Assembly: GCA_049889695.1 (NCBI GenBank)
Contig: JBMHCX010000013.1
Coordinates: 124,001 to 188,000, forward strand
Reading direction: 5' to 3'
DNA from: WTJH01 sp049889695
GTDB taxonomy: Bacteria; Bacteroidota; Bacteroidia; Flavobacteriales; Flavobacteriaceae
DNA length: 64,000 nucleotides
The stretch's first letter is position 1; each line of letters begins with the position of its first letter. The notes beneath the pieces are model-generated. The model did no database searches. It saw nothing but the letters and a program-made list of their open reading frames with translations, and was not told where the DNA came from. A program made the position numbers and the translations under genes. Shown here one piece after another: positions 1 through 8,398 of the stretch.

Positions 1-135
1 TTTAGCGTTCTTTTTGGTGTTGTTATGTATATGCCTCTATTCTTGGTAGTGCGCTGGAAGGGTAAGCACTTAAAAGATTACACCTTAACCCCTGAAAATC
101 TTGCCAAGATAAAAGAAAAGTCCGATCGGAAATAA
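1..135 (+). CDS. C-terminal end of a membrane protein (cut by window start)
   Basis: An open frame runs from the first base to a TAA ending at 135. Its 44 visible residues begin with a hydrophobic stretch (residues 1-18, typical of a last transmembrane helix), then a basic, hydrophilic tail rich in Lys and Glu that would face the cytoplasm. The rest of the protein lies outside the window, so family and function cannot be stated. It is followed by a 63-nt gap and the cold shock gene on the same strand. Confidence 0.6.
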   Translation, partial: FSVLFGVVMYMPLFLVVRWKGKHLKDYTLTPENLAKIKEKSDRK

Positions 136-198
136 ATTCTATTTTTCTGATAATTAACGGCTTATTCTGTTGTACCTTTACGATCTAATTTTTTATTA

Positions 199-390
199 AT
201 GACTGGTACAGTTAAATTTTTTAATGAATCCAAAGGATTTGGATTTATTACCAACGACGAAACAAATCAAGATGTATTTGTTCATGTCACTGCTCTTAAT
301 GGTCTTCGACTACAAGAAGGTGACAAAGTAGAATTCACAGAAGAAGAAGGAAAAAAAGGCCCTCAAGCCTCTAACATATCGATGTTATAA
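199..390 (+). CDS. cold shock domain protein, CspA family
   Basis: A 63-residue single cold-shock domain, the usual length for bacterial Csp proteins, which bind single-stranded RNA/DNA and act as RNA chaperones in the cytoplasm. Both nucleic-acid motifs are visible: KGFGFI (RNP1, about residues 12-17) and VFVH (RNP2, about 26-29), with the typical MTGTVKFFNESKGFGFI opening. It is a monocistronic unit closed by a strong hairpin terminator at 415-444. A TACCTTTA element at about 171-178 resembles the Bacteroidota -7 box. Whether it is cold-induced or constitutive cannot be told from sequence. Confidence 0.93.
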   Translation: MTGTVKFFNESKGFGFITNDETNQDVFVHVTALNGLRLQEGDKVEFTEEEGKKGPQASNISML

Positions 391-414
391 TCGAAACACT
401 TTTTTGTAATTCAG

Positions 415-444
415 AAAGCACTTCAGTCGAAGTGCTTTTTTTTT
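415..444. terminator. rho-independent terminator after csp (possibly bidirectional)
   Basis: A 10-bp perfect stem (415-424 with 429-438) with a 4-nt loop is followed by a run of T to 444. It ends the cold shock gene and abuts the tadA stop at 443 on the other strand. The stem is preceded by only a few A residues, so termination of the minus-strand gene would be weaker. Confidence 0.85.
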
Positions 445-883
445 ATCGCAATTGCTGAAAGAATTTATCGAGTAATTCACTAGAAACATCCGCTAACACA
501 TGGGGGATTATTTCTGTTTTAGGATGAAGGTTTAAACCTGCCTGCTGAAAACCTCGTTTAGGATCGGAAGCTCCGAATACCAACCCGCTCAACTGACTCC
601 AATACAATGCACCTGCACACATTACGCAGGGTTCAAGGGTAACGTATAACCGACAATTGCGGAGGTATTTACCCCCTAAATAATTGGCTGCTGAAGTAAT
701 CGCAATCATTTCTGCGTGAGCAGTTACATCGTTTAAACGTTCCGTTTGGTTGTGTGCCCGAGCAATGATCTGATTTTCGATTACCACCACGGCACCCACA
801 GGAATTTCTCCCTCCTCAGCTGCCTTTTCAGCCTCCAATAGTGCCTGTTTCATAAAGTAAGCGTGGTCCAACAACATTTCCAT
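443..883 (-). CDS. tadA: tRNA-specific adenosine deaminase TadA
   Basis: Zinc-dependent deaminase that converts A34 to inosine in tRNA anticodons. The cytidine/deoxycytidylate deaminase signature is complete: HAEM supplies the His ligand and the catalytic Glu, and PCVMCAGA supplies the two Cys ligands. The length of about 146 residues matches the family. The frame is open from 898 (MYFGRMEMLL), but the conserved region begins near MEMLLDHAYF, so the start at 883 (or the ATG at 877) is preferred. It is divergent from dxs with about 60 nt between starts, and the two must share the intergenic promoter region. It ends at the terminator serving the cold shock gene. Confidence 0.92.
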   Translation of the reverse strand: MEMLLDHAYFMKQALLEAEKAAEEGEIPVGAVVVIENQIIARAHNQTERLNDVTAHAEMIAITSAANYLGGKYLRNCRLYVTLEPCVMCAGALYWSQLSGLVFGASDPKRGFQQAGLNLHPKTEIIPHVLADVSSELLDKFFQQLR

Positions 884-925
884 GCGGCCAAAATACAAAA
901 AGTGTGTGCCCTACAAACGAAAACT

Positions 926-933
926 TATCTTTG
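926..933 (+). promoter_or_regulatory. Bacteroidota-type -7 box of dxs
   Basis: TATCTTTG matches the TANNTTTG -7 consensus of the Bacteroidota primary sigma factor and lies 8 nt before the dxs ATG. No clear TTG -33 box is present at the expected distance. Confidence 0.5.
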
Positions 934-941
934 TAGTAGCT

Positions 942-2696
942 ATGGACCTGAAGGAAATCGAATATCCAGCACAACTCAGACATCTATCTATAGATCAGTT
1001 AAAGAGTTTAGCCACACAACTCCGCAAGGAAATTATTGCGGTAATGGCCCAAAACGAAGGGCATTTGGGGGCTAATTTGGGCGTAGTAGAACTCAGTTTA
1101 GCCCTGCATAGTTGTTTCGACACCCCAGAAGACCTTTTGGTTTGGGATGTAGGTCACCAAGCCTATGCCCATAAGATCCTCAGTGGTCGGCGAGAAGCCT
1201 TTAAAACTATCCGCCAATTCAATAGTCTTAGCGGATTCCCCAAACGAGAAGAAAGTCCCTTCGATGTTTTTGGAACAGGTCATGCGGGAACTTCTATATC
1301 TGCTGTTCTAGGGATGGCATTGGCCAGTGCTCTTCAACAAAAAAGCCAATGGCACATCGCTGTTATTGGAGATGCTTCCATAGCTAGCGGTATGGCGTTG
1401 GAAGCCCTCAATCACTTAGGGACTACTGCTGCTAAAGTTTTGATTGTTTTAAACGACAATACGATGGGAATCGACCCTAGTGTAGGAGCACTCAAAGCAT
1501 TTTTTGAGAGTCTTCCAAAAGAAAAGCAAGAGCCAAATCCCTTTGAGACCGCCTTTAACATTCCCTATCACGGCCCTATAGATGGACACGATTTGGCTGC
1601 ACTATGTCGCTCTCTCGAACATATTCAACAACAAAACGGCCCACAACTCCTCCACATTAGAACCATTAAAGGAAAAGGGTTGGAAGCTGCCGAAGTGGAA
1701 CAAACTCGTTTTCACGCTCCGGGAAAGTTCGATCCACTGACAGGAAAACTCCACAAAGAAAACAATGAACAATTCCCCAAGTACAAAACAATTTTTGGTG
1801 AATGCTTACTCGCCTTAGCCGAAAAATATCCCAAGCTAGTTGCCATTACCCCAGCTATGCCAACTGGAAGCGGCCTAATCCCGATGTTTAAAAAATATCC
1901 CGAGCGCAGTTTCGATGTTGGTATAGCCGAACAACATGCCGTGACCCTTGCCGCGGGAATGTCGACACAAGGGCTTCTCCCCATTTGTTGTATTTATTCC
2001 ACATTCTTGCAACGGTCCTACGATCAGCTTATTCATGATGTTGCCCTTCAAAATCTCCCCATCATTTTTGCGGTAGACAGGGCTGGTCTTGTGGGTCATG
2101 ATGGCCCTACGCATCACGGTGTTTTTGATTTAGCTTTTTTACGCTGTATTCCTAACATGACCGTTATTGCTCCTTCCGATGGAGAGCAACTGTGCAGAAT
2201 TCTTGCAACAGCTTGTACAGAGGTGAAAGGCCCGATTGCTATACGATATCCAAGGGGGGCAACCGACAAAGCCATCTCTAAAATCCCCCAGACGAATGTC
2301 CGTTGGGGGAAAGGTCGCTGCCTAAAAAATGGGGAATCTGTTGCCGTTATCAGTACCGGGAGTATTTCTTCTAAGGTTGCCAAGGCCATTGAAAAAAGTT
2401 CAAAGCCCGACCAATACGCCCATTACGATCTTCGGTTTATTAAACCCCTAGACACAGATCTCCTGGATGAAATTTTTGATCGATTCACCAAAATTATTCA
2501 TGTAGAAGAAGGCTGTGTAATGGGTGGAGCGGGAAGCGCAATTCAGGAATATGCGCAGTCGGTTGGGAAAAATATACCCATTAAATGTATGGGAATATCA
2601 GATCAATTCATTCCTCACGGGTCTGTAGAAGAGCTGCACAAGGTAGCAGGACTAAGTGTTGAACAACTAACGCAGCGATTTGAGCAGGAGCGATAG
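942..2696 (+). CDS. dxs: 1-deoxy-D-xylulose-5-phosphate synthase
   Basis: Thiamine-diphosphate enzyme that condenses pyruvate and glyceraldehyde 3-phosphate, the first step of the MEP isoprenoid pathway. Visible hallmarks are HLGANLGVVELSLALH near the N terminus, WDVGHQAYAHKIL, the TPP/Mg motif region GDASIASGMALEALN (about residues 142-156) with LNDNTMGI downstream, and the transketolase central-domain signature EQHAVTLAAGM. At 584 residues it is somewhat shorter than the roughly 620 of many DXS enzymes. The frame is open from 882, but the ATG at 942, just after a TATCTTTG box, fits the family start. polA follows after 47 nt on the same strand, possibly co-transcribed. Confidence 0.94.
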   Translation: MDLKEIEYPAQLRHLSIDQLKSLATQLRKEIIAVMAQNEGHLGANLGVVELSLALHSCFDTPEDLLVWDVGHQAYAHKILSGRREAFKTIRQFNSLSGFPKREESPFDVFGTGHAGTSISAVLGMALASALQQKSQWHIAVIGDASIASGMALEALNHLGTTAAKVLIVLNDNTMGIDPSVGALKAFFESLPKEKQEPNPFETAFNIPYHGPIDGHDLAALCRSLEHIQQQNGPQLLHIRTIKGKGLEAAEVEQTRFHAPGKFDPLTGKLHKENNEQFPKYKTIFGECLLALAEKYPKLVAITPAMPTGSGLIPMFKKYPERSFDVGIAEQHAVTLAAGMSTQGLLPICCIYSTFLQRSYDQLIHDVALQNLPIIFAVDRAGLVGHDGPTHHGVFDLAFLRCIPNMTVIAPSDGEQLCRILATACTEVKGPIAIRYPRGATDKAISKIPQTNVRWGKGRCLKNGESVAVISTGSISSKVAKAIEKSSKPDQYAHYDLRFIKPLDTDLLDEIFDRFTKIIHVEEGCVMGGAGSAIQEYAQSVGKNIPIKCMGISDQFIPHGSVEELHKVAGLSVEQLTQRFEQER

Positions 2697-2743
2697 TTTG
2701 CAGCTCAAAAAAATGTATTTTCGAAAAAAAACCATCCATACTT

Positions 2744-5551
2744 ATGGCTTCTTCCAAGCGCTTATTTCTTCTCGATGCCTATGCTCTAATCTTCAGAGGA
2801 TATTATGCATTTATTAAAAATCCTCGTATCAATTCGAAGGGGATGGACACTTCAGCCATTATGGGATTCACGAATTCATTGCTGGATGTCATTAAGCGGG
2901 AACGCCCAGATCATTTAGCCGTCGCTTTCGACAAAGGGGGATCGGTTAGTCGGACAGAGTTATTTACTGAGTACAAAGCCAACCGGGATGAAACACCCGA
3001 GGCGATTAGAATTGCAGTTCCTTATATCGAGCAGATTTTAAAAGCCATGCATATCCCGGTAGTGGTCAAGGAAGGCTTTGAAGCCGATGACATCATCGGT
3101 ACTCTAGCAAAGCAAGCTGAAAAAGAGGGGTATCAGGTGTACATGGTAACTCCCGACAAAGACTTCGCCCAATTGGTGAGTGAGAATATATTTATGTACC
3201 GTCCCGCTCGAATGGGGAATGGGATAGAAATTTGGGGAATCCCTGAAGTTCAAGCCAAATTTGAAGTGGAGCGCCCAGAGCAAGTCATCGATTATTTAGG
3301 AATGATGGGAGATGCCGTTGACAATATTCCTGGATTACCAGGGGTAGGCGATAAAACGGCTAAAAAGTTTTTACAGGCCTACGGAAGTATGGAGCAACTT
3401 TTGGCTCACACCCATGAGCTGAAAGGTAAAATGAAAGAAAAGATCGAAGCCAATAAAGAACTGGGCTTACTTTCTAAAGAATTAGCGACCATTATAACCG
3501 ATGTCCCCGTACATTTTCAGGCGGATACGTTTGAGCTGAATCAGCCAGATATGGCTGCCGTAGAAAAGCTGTTTGAAGAATTGGAATTCCGACGTCTGGC
3601 GGAAAATCTCAAAAAAGTATTTTCAATGGAGACGGCAACCGATGAAAAAGAAATATCCACTCCTAGCCAGCCTGCCCTAGGAGGGCAGATGGATCTTTTC
3701 GCTGCACCGGGAGAAGGACAAATCCATGAGTCGGCACGTATACATTTGGACTCCCGAAAACATTTCTACCAAAGTGTGAATCGCCCTACAGAAAGAGCTC
3801 TTTTACTGGAATATTTAAGTCAACAGACCTCCGTATGTTTCGATACGGAAACAACCTTTTTAAACACTTTTGAAGCAGAATTAGTCGGAATAGCCTTCAG
3901 TTGGGAAGCTGGAAAAGGCTATTATTTAAGTTTGCCCAAAGACAGGAATGCTGTGATCGAAATCCTCACTCCCTTCCGTGCATTTTTCGAATCGTCAAGC
4001 ATCGAAAAAGTAGGACACAATCTTAAATATGACATCAAGGTTTTAGCCCAATATGGTTTTGCTGTGGCCGAGCCCCTCTATGACACCATGATCGCTCATT
4101 ATCTGATTAACCCAGATATGCGGCATAATATGGATGTTTTGGCAGAAACCTATTTAAACTACAGCCCAAAACCTATTAGTGACCTCATAGGGAAAAAGGG
4201 AAAAAATCAAGGGTCAATGCGGGATGTAGCTCTAGCAGAACAAACCGAATATGCTGTTGAGGACGCTGATGTTACCCTTCAACTGAAAACTCATTTTCAG
4301 AAAGAAATTCATGCGGCGAATACTGAAAAGCTTTTTCAAGAGATTGAGCTCCCTTTGGTCGGTGTTCTAACGCAAATGGAGTTGAATGGTATTCAGATAG
4401 ACACTGATTACTTAGCTGAATTTTCAAAAGAATTGGCAATACAAATTCAACATTTAGAAACCCAAATTTATGAGGAAGCTGGAGAGACCTTTAATCTGGC
4501 ATCTCCCAAACAACTGGGACCTATTCTGTTCGATAAATTAAAACTAGTAGACAAACCCAAAAAAACAAAAACTGGGCAGTATTCTACAGCAGAAGATGTG
4601 TTGTCGTATTTGGCCAAAGACCACTCCATAGTCGCCAATATTCTTGAATGGCGTTCTCTTCAAAAATTACAAAGCACCTATGTGACTGCGCTGCCTAAGG
4701 AAGTTAGCCCTCAAACGGGTCGAGTACACACCGTCTATAACCAAGCCGTAGCCGCCACTGGCCGTTTAAGCAGCAACAATCCTAATCTGCAAAATATCCC
4801 GATCCGAACCCCTTTGGGACAAAAAGTGCGCCAAGCCTTTGTTGCAAAAGATAATAATCATGTATTATTAGCAGCCGATTATTCCCAAATAGAACTCAGA
4901 ATTATTGCAGCCTTGAGCCAAGATGAAGGATTAGTAGAAGCATTCCGTCAGGGGGAAGATATTCATCGTTCCACGGCCGCTAAAGTATTTGGAATAGCTC
5001 AAGAGGAAGTAAGTCGTGAGCAACGGAGCCATGCCAAAACCGTTAATTTTGGAATAATCTACGGTGTTTCTGCCTTCGGACTCAGTCAACAAACCAATCT
5101 GAACCGGACAGAAGCAAAAGAACTCATCGACACTTACTATGCTACCTATCCTAAACTACGTGCATATATGCAGCAACAAGTGGATTTTGCTCGAGAAAAC
5201 GGTTATGTAGAAACCGTACTAGGCCGTCGGCGTTATCTCAGAGATATCAACTCCCAAAACGCAGTCGTCCGTGGTGGAGCAGAACGCAACAGTATCAATG
5301 CTCCGATACAAGGAAGTGCAGCCGATATCATTAAAATTGCGATGATAGATATTCACCGAAAACTACAGCAGGAAAATTGGCAGACAAAAATGCTCCTCCA
5401 AGTACATGATGAATTGGTTTTTGAAGTTCCAAAATCTGAACTGGAGGAGGCAAAAAAGATGATCGCTACTGCGATGGAAAATGCCTATAAATTAAGCGTA
5501 CCATTTGTAGTAGACATGGGGGTAGGAAACAACTGGTTAGAAGCGCATTAA
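2744..5551 (+). CDS. polA: DNA polymerase I
   Basis: A 935-residue family A polymerase for Okazaki-fragment maturation and repair. Order of domains: 5'-nuclease (about 1-300, starting KRLFLLDAYALIFRGYYAF, with the helix-hairpin-helix GLPGVGDKTAKKFL); 3'-5' exonuclease (about 345-540) with intact Exo I (FDTETT), Exo II (GHNLKYDIK) and Exo III (YAVEDADVTLQL); polymerase (about 560-935) with motif A (AADYSQIELR, about 711), motif B (RSHAKTVNFGIIYG) and motif C (QVHDELVFE). The proofreading residues are present, so it should have all three activities. The start at 2744 directly gives the conserved N terminus. Confidence 0.97.
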   Translation: MASSKRLFLLDAYALIFRGYYAFIKNPRINSKGMDTSAIMGFTNSLLDVIKRERPDHLAVAFDKGGSVSRTELFTEYKANRDETPEAIRIAVPYIEQILKAMHIPVVVKEGFEADDIIGTLAKQAEKEGYQVYMVTPDKDFAQLVSENIFMYRPARMGNGIEIWGIPEVQAKFEVERPEQVIDYLGMMGDAVDNIPGLPGVGDKTAKKFLQAYGSMEQLLAHTHELKGKMKEKIEANKELGLLSKELATIITDVPVHFQADTFELNQPDMAAVEKLFEELEFRRLAENLKKVFSMETATDEKEISTPSQPALGGQMDLFAAPGEGQIHESARIHLDSRKHFYQSVNRPTERALLLEYLSQQTSVCFDTETTFLNTFEAELVGIAFSWEAGKGYYLSLPKDRNAVIEILTPFRAFFESSSIEKVGHNLKYDIKVLAQYGFAVAEPLYDTMIAHYLINPDMRHNMDVLAETYLNYSPKPISDLIGKKGKNQGSMRDVALAEQTEYAVEDADVTLQLKTHFQKEIHAANTEKLFQEIELPLVGVLTQMELNGIQIDTDYLAEFSKELAIQIQHLETQIYEEAGETFNLASPKQLGPILFDKLKLVDKPKKTKTGQYSTAEDVLSYLAKDHSIVANILEWRSLQKLQSTYVTALPKEVSPQTGRVHTVYNQAVAATGRLSSNNPNLQNIPIRTPLGQKVRQAFVAKDNNHVLLAADYSQIELRIIAALSQDEGLVEAFRQGEDIHRSTAAKVFGIAQEEVSREQRSHAKTVNFGIIYGVSAFGLSQQTNLNRTEAKELIDTYYATYPKLRAYMQQQVDFARENGYVETVLGRRRYLRDINSQNAVVRGGAERNSINAPIQGSAADIIKIAMIDIHRKLQQENWQTKMLLQVHDELVFEVPKSELEEAKKMIATAMENAYKLSVPFVVDMGVGNNWLEAH

Positions 5552-5593
5552 ACAGCTTCTGCCAGAATTTTTCATGAAATCTAATCATATCCT

Positions 5594-5623
5594 TTTGCTA
5601 AGTCATTATTAATCGTAAATTTG
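5594..5623 (+). promoter_or_regulatory. Bacteroidota promoter of rplM-rpsI
   Basis: TTTG (5594-5597), an 18-nt spacer and TAAATTTG (5616-5623) match the TTTG/TANNTTTG consensus well. The box lies 32 nt before the GTG start of rplM, as expected for a strongly expressed ribosomal operon. Confidence 0.75.
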
Positions 5624-5655
5624 CACCCCTGAAATAGGACAAAAAAGTATTAATT

Positions 5656-6111
5656 GTGAATACATTAAGTTATAAAACCGTTTCTGCAAATGCTCAGACT
5701 GTAGACAAACAGTGGGTATTAATTGATGCTGCAGGTCTTCCCCTTGGAAGAACAGCTTCCATCATCGCAACCATGTTAAGAGGAAAACACAAAACCAATT
5801 ACACGCCACACGTAGACTGTGGTGACAATGTTGTGGTGATCAATGCTGCCGATGTAGTACTCACCGGAAACAAGTGGGAGCAAAAAGAATACATCCGTCA
5901 TACGGGCTACCCTGGCGGACAAAGAATTCTAAACGCTACTCAAGTACACAAAAAAGACAACACTCGTTTGGTTGAAAAAGCCGTAAAAGGAATGTTGCCT
6001 AAAAATAAATTAGGGGCTGAGCTTTTCCGTAACCTACGCGTATATGCCGGTGCGGAACACCAACAAGAAGCTCAAAACCCTACTCCTGTAAACGTTAACG
6101 AATTAATCTAA
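5656..6111 (+). CDS. rplM: 50S ribosomal protein L13
   Basis: Large-subunit protein L13, 151 residues. The conserved core includes WVLIDAAGLPLGRTAS near the N terminus, LRGKHKTNYTPHVDCGDNVVVINA, and GMLPKNKLGAELFRNLRVYAGAEH near the C terminus. The start is a GTG at 5656, the only one that gives the family N terminus behind the promoter. The stop overlaps the rpsI ATG by one base (TAATG), so the two are translationally coupled as in most bacteria. Confidence 0.97.
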   Translation: MNTLSYKTVSANAQTVDKQWVLIDAAGLPLGRTASIIATMLRGKHKTNYTPHVDCGDNVVVINAADVVLTGNKWEQKEYIRHTGYPGGQRILNATQVHKKDNTRLVEKAVKGMLPKNKLGAELFRNLRVYAGAEHQQEAQNPTPVNVNELI

Positions 6112-6497
6112 TGGACGTAATTCACACTATCGGACGAAGAAAAACTTCTGTTGCACGGATTTATGTATCTGAAGGAAAAGGAAACATCACTGTAAACAAA
6201 AAGCCTTACACTGATTACTTCCCAACCGCAACACTCCAATACAAGATCAACCAACCTTTCCAACTCACGGAAACTGTCGGGAACTACGACTTAAAAGTGA
6301 CCGTTAAAGGGGGCGGATACAACGGGCAAGCTGAAGCTGTTCGTTTGGCCATTTCAAGAGCATTGTGTCAGATCGATGAAGAAAATCGTTCTGCCTTGAA
6401 GCCTGAAGGTCTATTAACACGTGATCCGCGTATGGTTGAACGTAAGAAATTCGGACAGAAAAAAGCAAGAAAGAAATTTCAGTTTTCTAAGCGTTAA
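6111..6497 (+). CDS. rpsI: 30S ribosomal protein S9
   Basis: Small-subunit protein S9, 128 residues, with the GRRKTSVARIYV opening, KGGGYNGQAEAVRLAISRAL and the basic C-terminal tail ending FQFSKR, which reaches the P-site tRNA anticodon. It overlaps rplM by one base. rpsB and tsf follow after a structured 144-nt leader and may be partly read from this promoter. Confidence 0.97.
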   Translation: MDVIHTIGRRKTSVARIYVSEGKGNITVNKKPYTDYFPTATLQYKINQPFQLTETVGNYDLKVTVKGGGYNGQAEAVRLAISRALCQIDEENRSALKPEGLLTRDPRMVERKKFGQKKARKKFQFSKR

Positions 6498-6505
6498 TCT
6501 TAATC

Positions 6506-6641
6506 ACCAGTTAATACTGGTTCAAGTTCATTTAAATTTTAATTATTCACCAGTTGTCTTAACCGCTACGGCGGAATAGTTTAGCATCTAAATGTCCCTC
6601 AGGGGCATTGCTACACCATCAGAGAACGTAAACTAAAACCT
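6506..6641 (+). promoter_or_regulatory. structured leader upstream of rpsB
   Basis: The 144 nt between rpsI and rpsB hold three possible hairpins: ACCAGT/ACTGGT (6506-6521), CCGC-TACG-GCGG, and an 8-bp stem formed around TGTCCCTCAGGGGCA. The word CACCAGTT occurs twice (near 6505 and near 6548), so the first hairpin arm has a second pairing choice. None has the T-run of an intrinsic terminator. This resembles an autoregulatory ribosomal-protein leader; assignment to a known S2 leader family was not possible by eye. Confidence 0.4.
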
Positions 6642-7490
6642 ATGGCAAACACTGACGTAAAAGCCCTGCTTGAAGCAGGCGTCCACTTCGGACACCTTAC
6701 TCGCAAATGGAATCCTAACATGGCTCCCTACATTTATATGGAGCGAAATGGGATCCACATCCTTAACCTGTACAAAACAGCTGCTAAAATCGAAGAAGCG
6801 AATACAGCACTTCAAAAAATCGCAGCTTCAGGCCGAAAAATTCTATTCGTTGCTACTAAAAAGCAAGCGAAGGATATCGTATCTACACATGCTTCTAAAG
6901 TTAACATGCCCTACATCACCGAGCGTTGGCCAGGGGGAATGCTAACAAACTTCGTGACTATCCGAAAGGCCGTCAAAAAAATGACCGCTATCGATCGAAT
7001 GAAGAAGGACGGAACTTTTGATACCCTTTCGAAAAAAGAAAAACTACAAGTCGATCGTCTTCGCGCTAAACTCGAGAAAAACTTAGGTTCTATCTCTGAT
7101 ATGACCCGTTTACCTGGAGCTATTTTTGTAGTGGACACTACTCGCGAACACATCGCAGTAAAAGAAGCTCGAAAATTAAATATCCCCATCTTCGCTATGG
7201 TCGATACAAATTCTGATCCACGCGAAGTAGACTTTGTAATTCCATCGAACGATGATGCTTCTAAATCTATTGAGAAGATTCTTTCCATCGTAACGGATGC
7301 TGTAGCTACTGGACTTCAGGAACGCAAAAATGAACGCGATGCCGCCCAAAAAGGAGCTGAGGAAGCACCTGCAGCAAGCGAAGTAGCCGCTGAAGAAGCC
7401 CCAGCAGTTGAAAAGGAAGCTCCTGCAACTCAAGAGGAAGCCCCTACAGCAGCGAAGGAAGACAAAGAAAACGACCAAGCAAAAGCATAA
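6642..7490 (+). CDS. rpsB: 30S ribosomal protein S2
   Basis: Small-subunit protein S2, 282 residues. The core (about 1-225) shows LLEAGVHFGHLTRKWNPNMAPYI, ITERWPGGMLTNF and LPGAIFVVDTTREHIAVKEARKLNIPIFAMVDTNSDP. Residues from about 230 to the end form an Ala/Glu/Pro-rich low-complexity tail. Such tails are seen in several Bacteroidota ribosomal proteins and here recall the tail on L21. tsf follows after 22 nt, the classic rpsB-tsf pair. Confidence 0.97.
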   Translation: MANTDVKALLEAGVHFGHLTRKWNPNMAPYIYMERNGIHILNLYKTAAKIEEANTALQKIAASGRKILFVATKKQAKDIVSTHASKVNMPYITERWPGGMLTNFVTIRKAVKKMTAIDRMKKDGTFDTLSKKEKLQVDRLRAKLEKNLGSISDMTRLPGAIFVVDTTREHIAVKEARKLNIPIFAMVDTNSDPREVDFVIPSNDDASKSIEKILSIVTDAVATGLQERKNERDAAQKGAEEAPAASEVAAEEAPAVEKEAPATQEEAPTAAKEDKENDQAKA

Positions 7491-7512
7491 TTCAACCTTA
7501 AAACTAAAAGTT

Positions 7513-8331
7513 GTGAAAATCACTGCATCAGAAGTAAACAAACTACGCCAAGCCACTGGAGCTGGAATGATGGATTGTAAGAAAGCTTTGGTAGAAGCTG
7601 AAGGAGATTTCGATAAAGCAGTCGAAAACCTTCGTAAGAAGGGTCAGAAAGTTGCCGCGAATCGTGCCGACCGTGATTCTTCCGAAGGAGCTGTATTGGC
7701 AAAAGTAAATGGAGACAACACGGCAGGTATCATCGTGTCTCTGAACTGTGAAACAGATTTTGTCGCCAAAAATGAGAGCTATTTAGAAATGGCAAATGCC
7801 CTTGCAGATTTAGCCCTCGGATGCGACAGTTTAGAGTCTTTCTTAGCGGCAGAATTCCAAGGCATGACAGTTGCGGAAAAACTAACCGAGCAAACAGGAG
7901 TTATTGGGGAAAAGATCGAAATCGGTGCTTTTAAACGATTAGAGGCTCCCTATGTAGGTTCCTACATTCACGCTGGTAACAAAATCGCTACACTTGTTGG
8001 ACTTTCCGCTGCTATTGACAATGCTGCTGAAACTTCTAAAAATGTAGCCATGCAAGCTGCTGCGATGAATCCTATAGCCTTGAATGAAGAAGGAGTAGAC
8101 GCTGCCGTTATTGAAAAAGAAATCGAAATCGCTAAAGATCAACTACGCCAAGAAGGAAAGCCCGAAGCTATGTTAGAGAACATTGCGAAAGGTAAACTGA
8201 AGCGTTTCTTTAAAGACAATACACTTGTTAACCAAGCCTTCATCAAAGATGGTAAGGTCAGTGTTGCAGACTACGTTAAAAGCCAAGGAGATGCTAGCAT
8301 CACCGGTTTTGAACGCGCTGCCCTCGTGTAA
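7513..8331 (+). CDS. tsf: translation elongation factor Ts
   Basis: Guanine-nucleotide exchange factor for EF-Tu, 272 residues. The N-terminal UBA-like region VNKLRQATGAGMMDCKKALVEAEGDFDKAVENLRKKG is intact, followed by the TDFVAKNE motif that contacts EF-Tu. The frame is open back to 7408 inside rpsB, but family homology begins at the GTG at 7513, 22 nt after the rpsB stop. A strong terminator follows at 8357-8388. Confidence 0.96.
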   Translation: MKITASEVNKLRQATGAGMMDCKKALVEAEGDFDKAVENLRKKGQKVAANRADRDSSEGAVLAKVNGDNTAGIIVSLNCETDFVAKNESYLEMANALADLALGCDSLESFLAAEFQGMTVAEKLTEQTGVIGEKIEIGAFKRLEAPYVGSYIHAGNKIATLVGLSAAIDNAAETSKNVAMQAAAMNPIALNEEGVDAAVIEKEIEIAKDQLRQEGKPEAMLENIAKGKLKRFFKDNTLVNQAFIKDGKVSVADYVKSQGDASITGFERAALV

Positions 8332-8356
8332 ATTAGATCTTCTTTAAATACACCAT

Positions 8357-8388
8357 AAACCCTTGACTTAATCGTCAGGGGTTTTTTT
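8357..8388 (+). terminator. rho-independent terminator after tsf
   Basis: A 10-bp stem (8358-8367 with 8374-8383, one G-T pair), a 6-nt loop and a run of T. It ends the rpsB-tsf unit only about 10 nt before the tag ATG, so tag has no room for its own promoter downstream of it and may depend on read-through or a promoter overlapping the hairpin. Confidence 0.88.
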
Positions 8389-8398
8389 ATTTTTATAT

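Noticed and set aside
863..1075. 70-codon plus-strand frame overlapping the start of dxs
   Set aside because: It overlaps tadA and dxs in another frame and has no family pattern; dxs is clearly the real gene.
1712..2389. Three minus-strand frames opposite dxs
   Set aside because: They are antisense to a conserved gene, with no signature or start context.
7408..7512. Extended start of EF-Ts inside rpsB
   Set aside because: The extra 35 residues read through the Lys/Glu-rich rpsB tail in another frame; family homology begins at the GTG at 7513.
6911..7556. Minus-strand frames opposite rpsB
   Set aside because: They are complements of a ribosomal gene with low-complexity tail and carry no independent motif.
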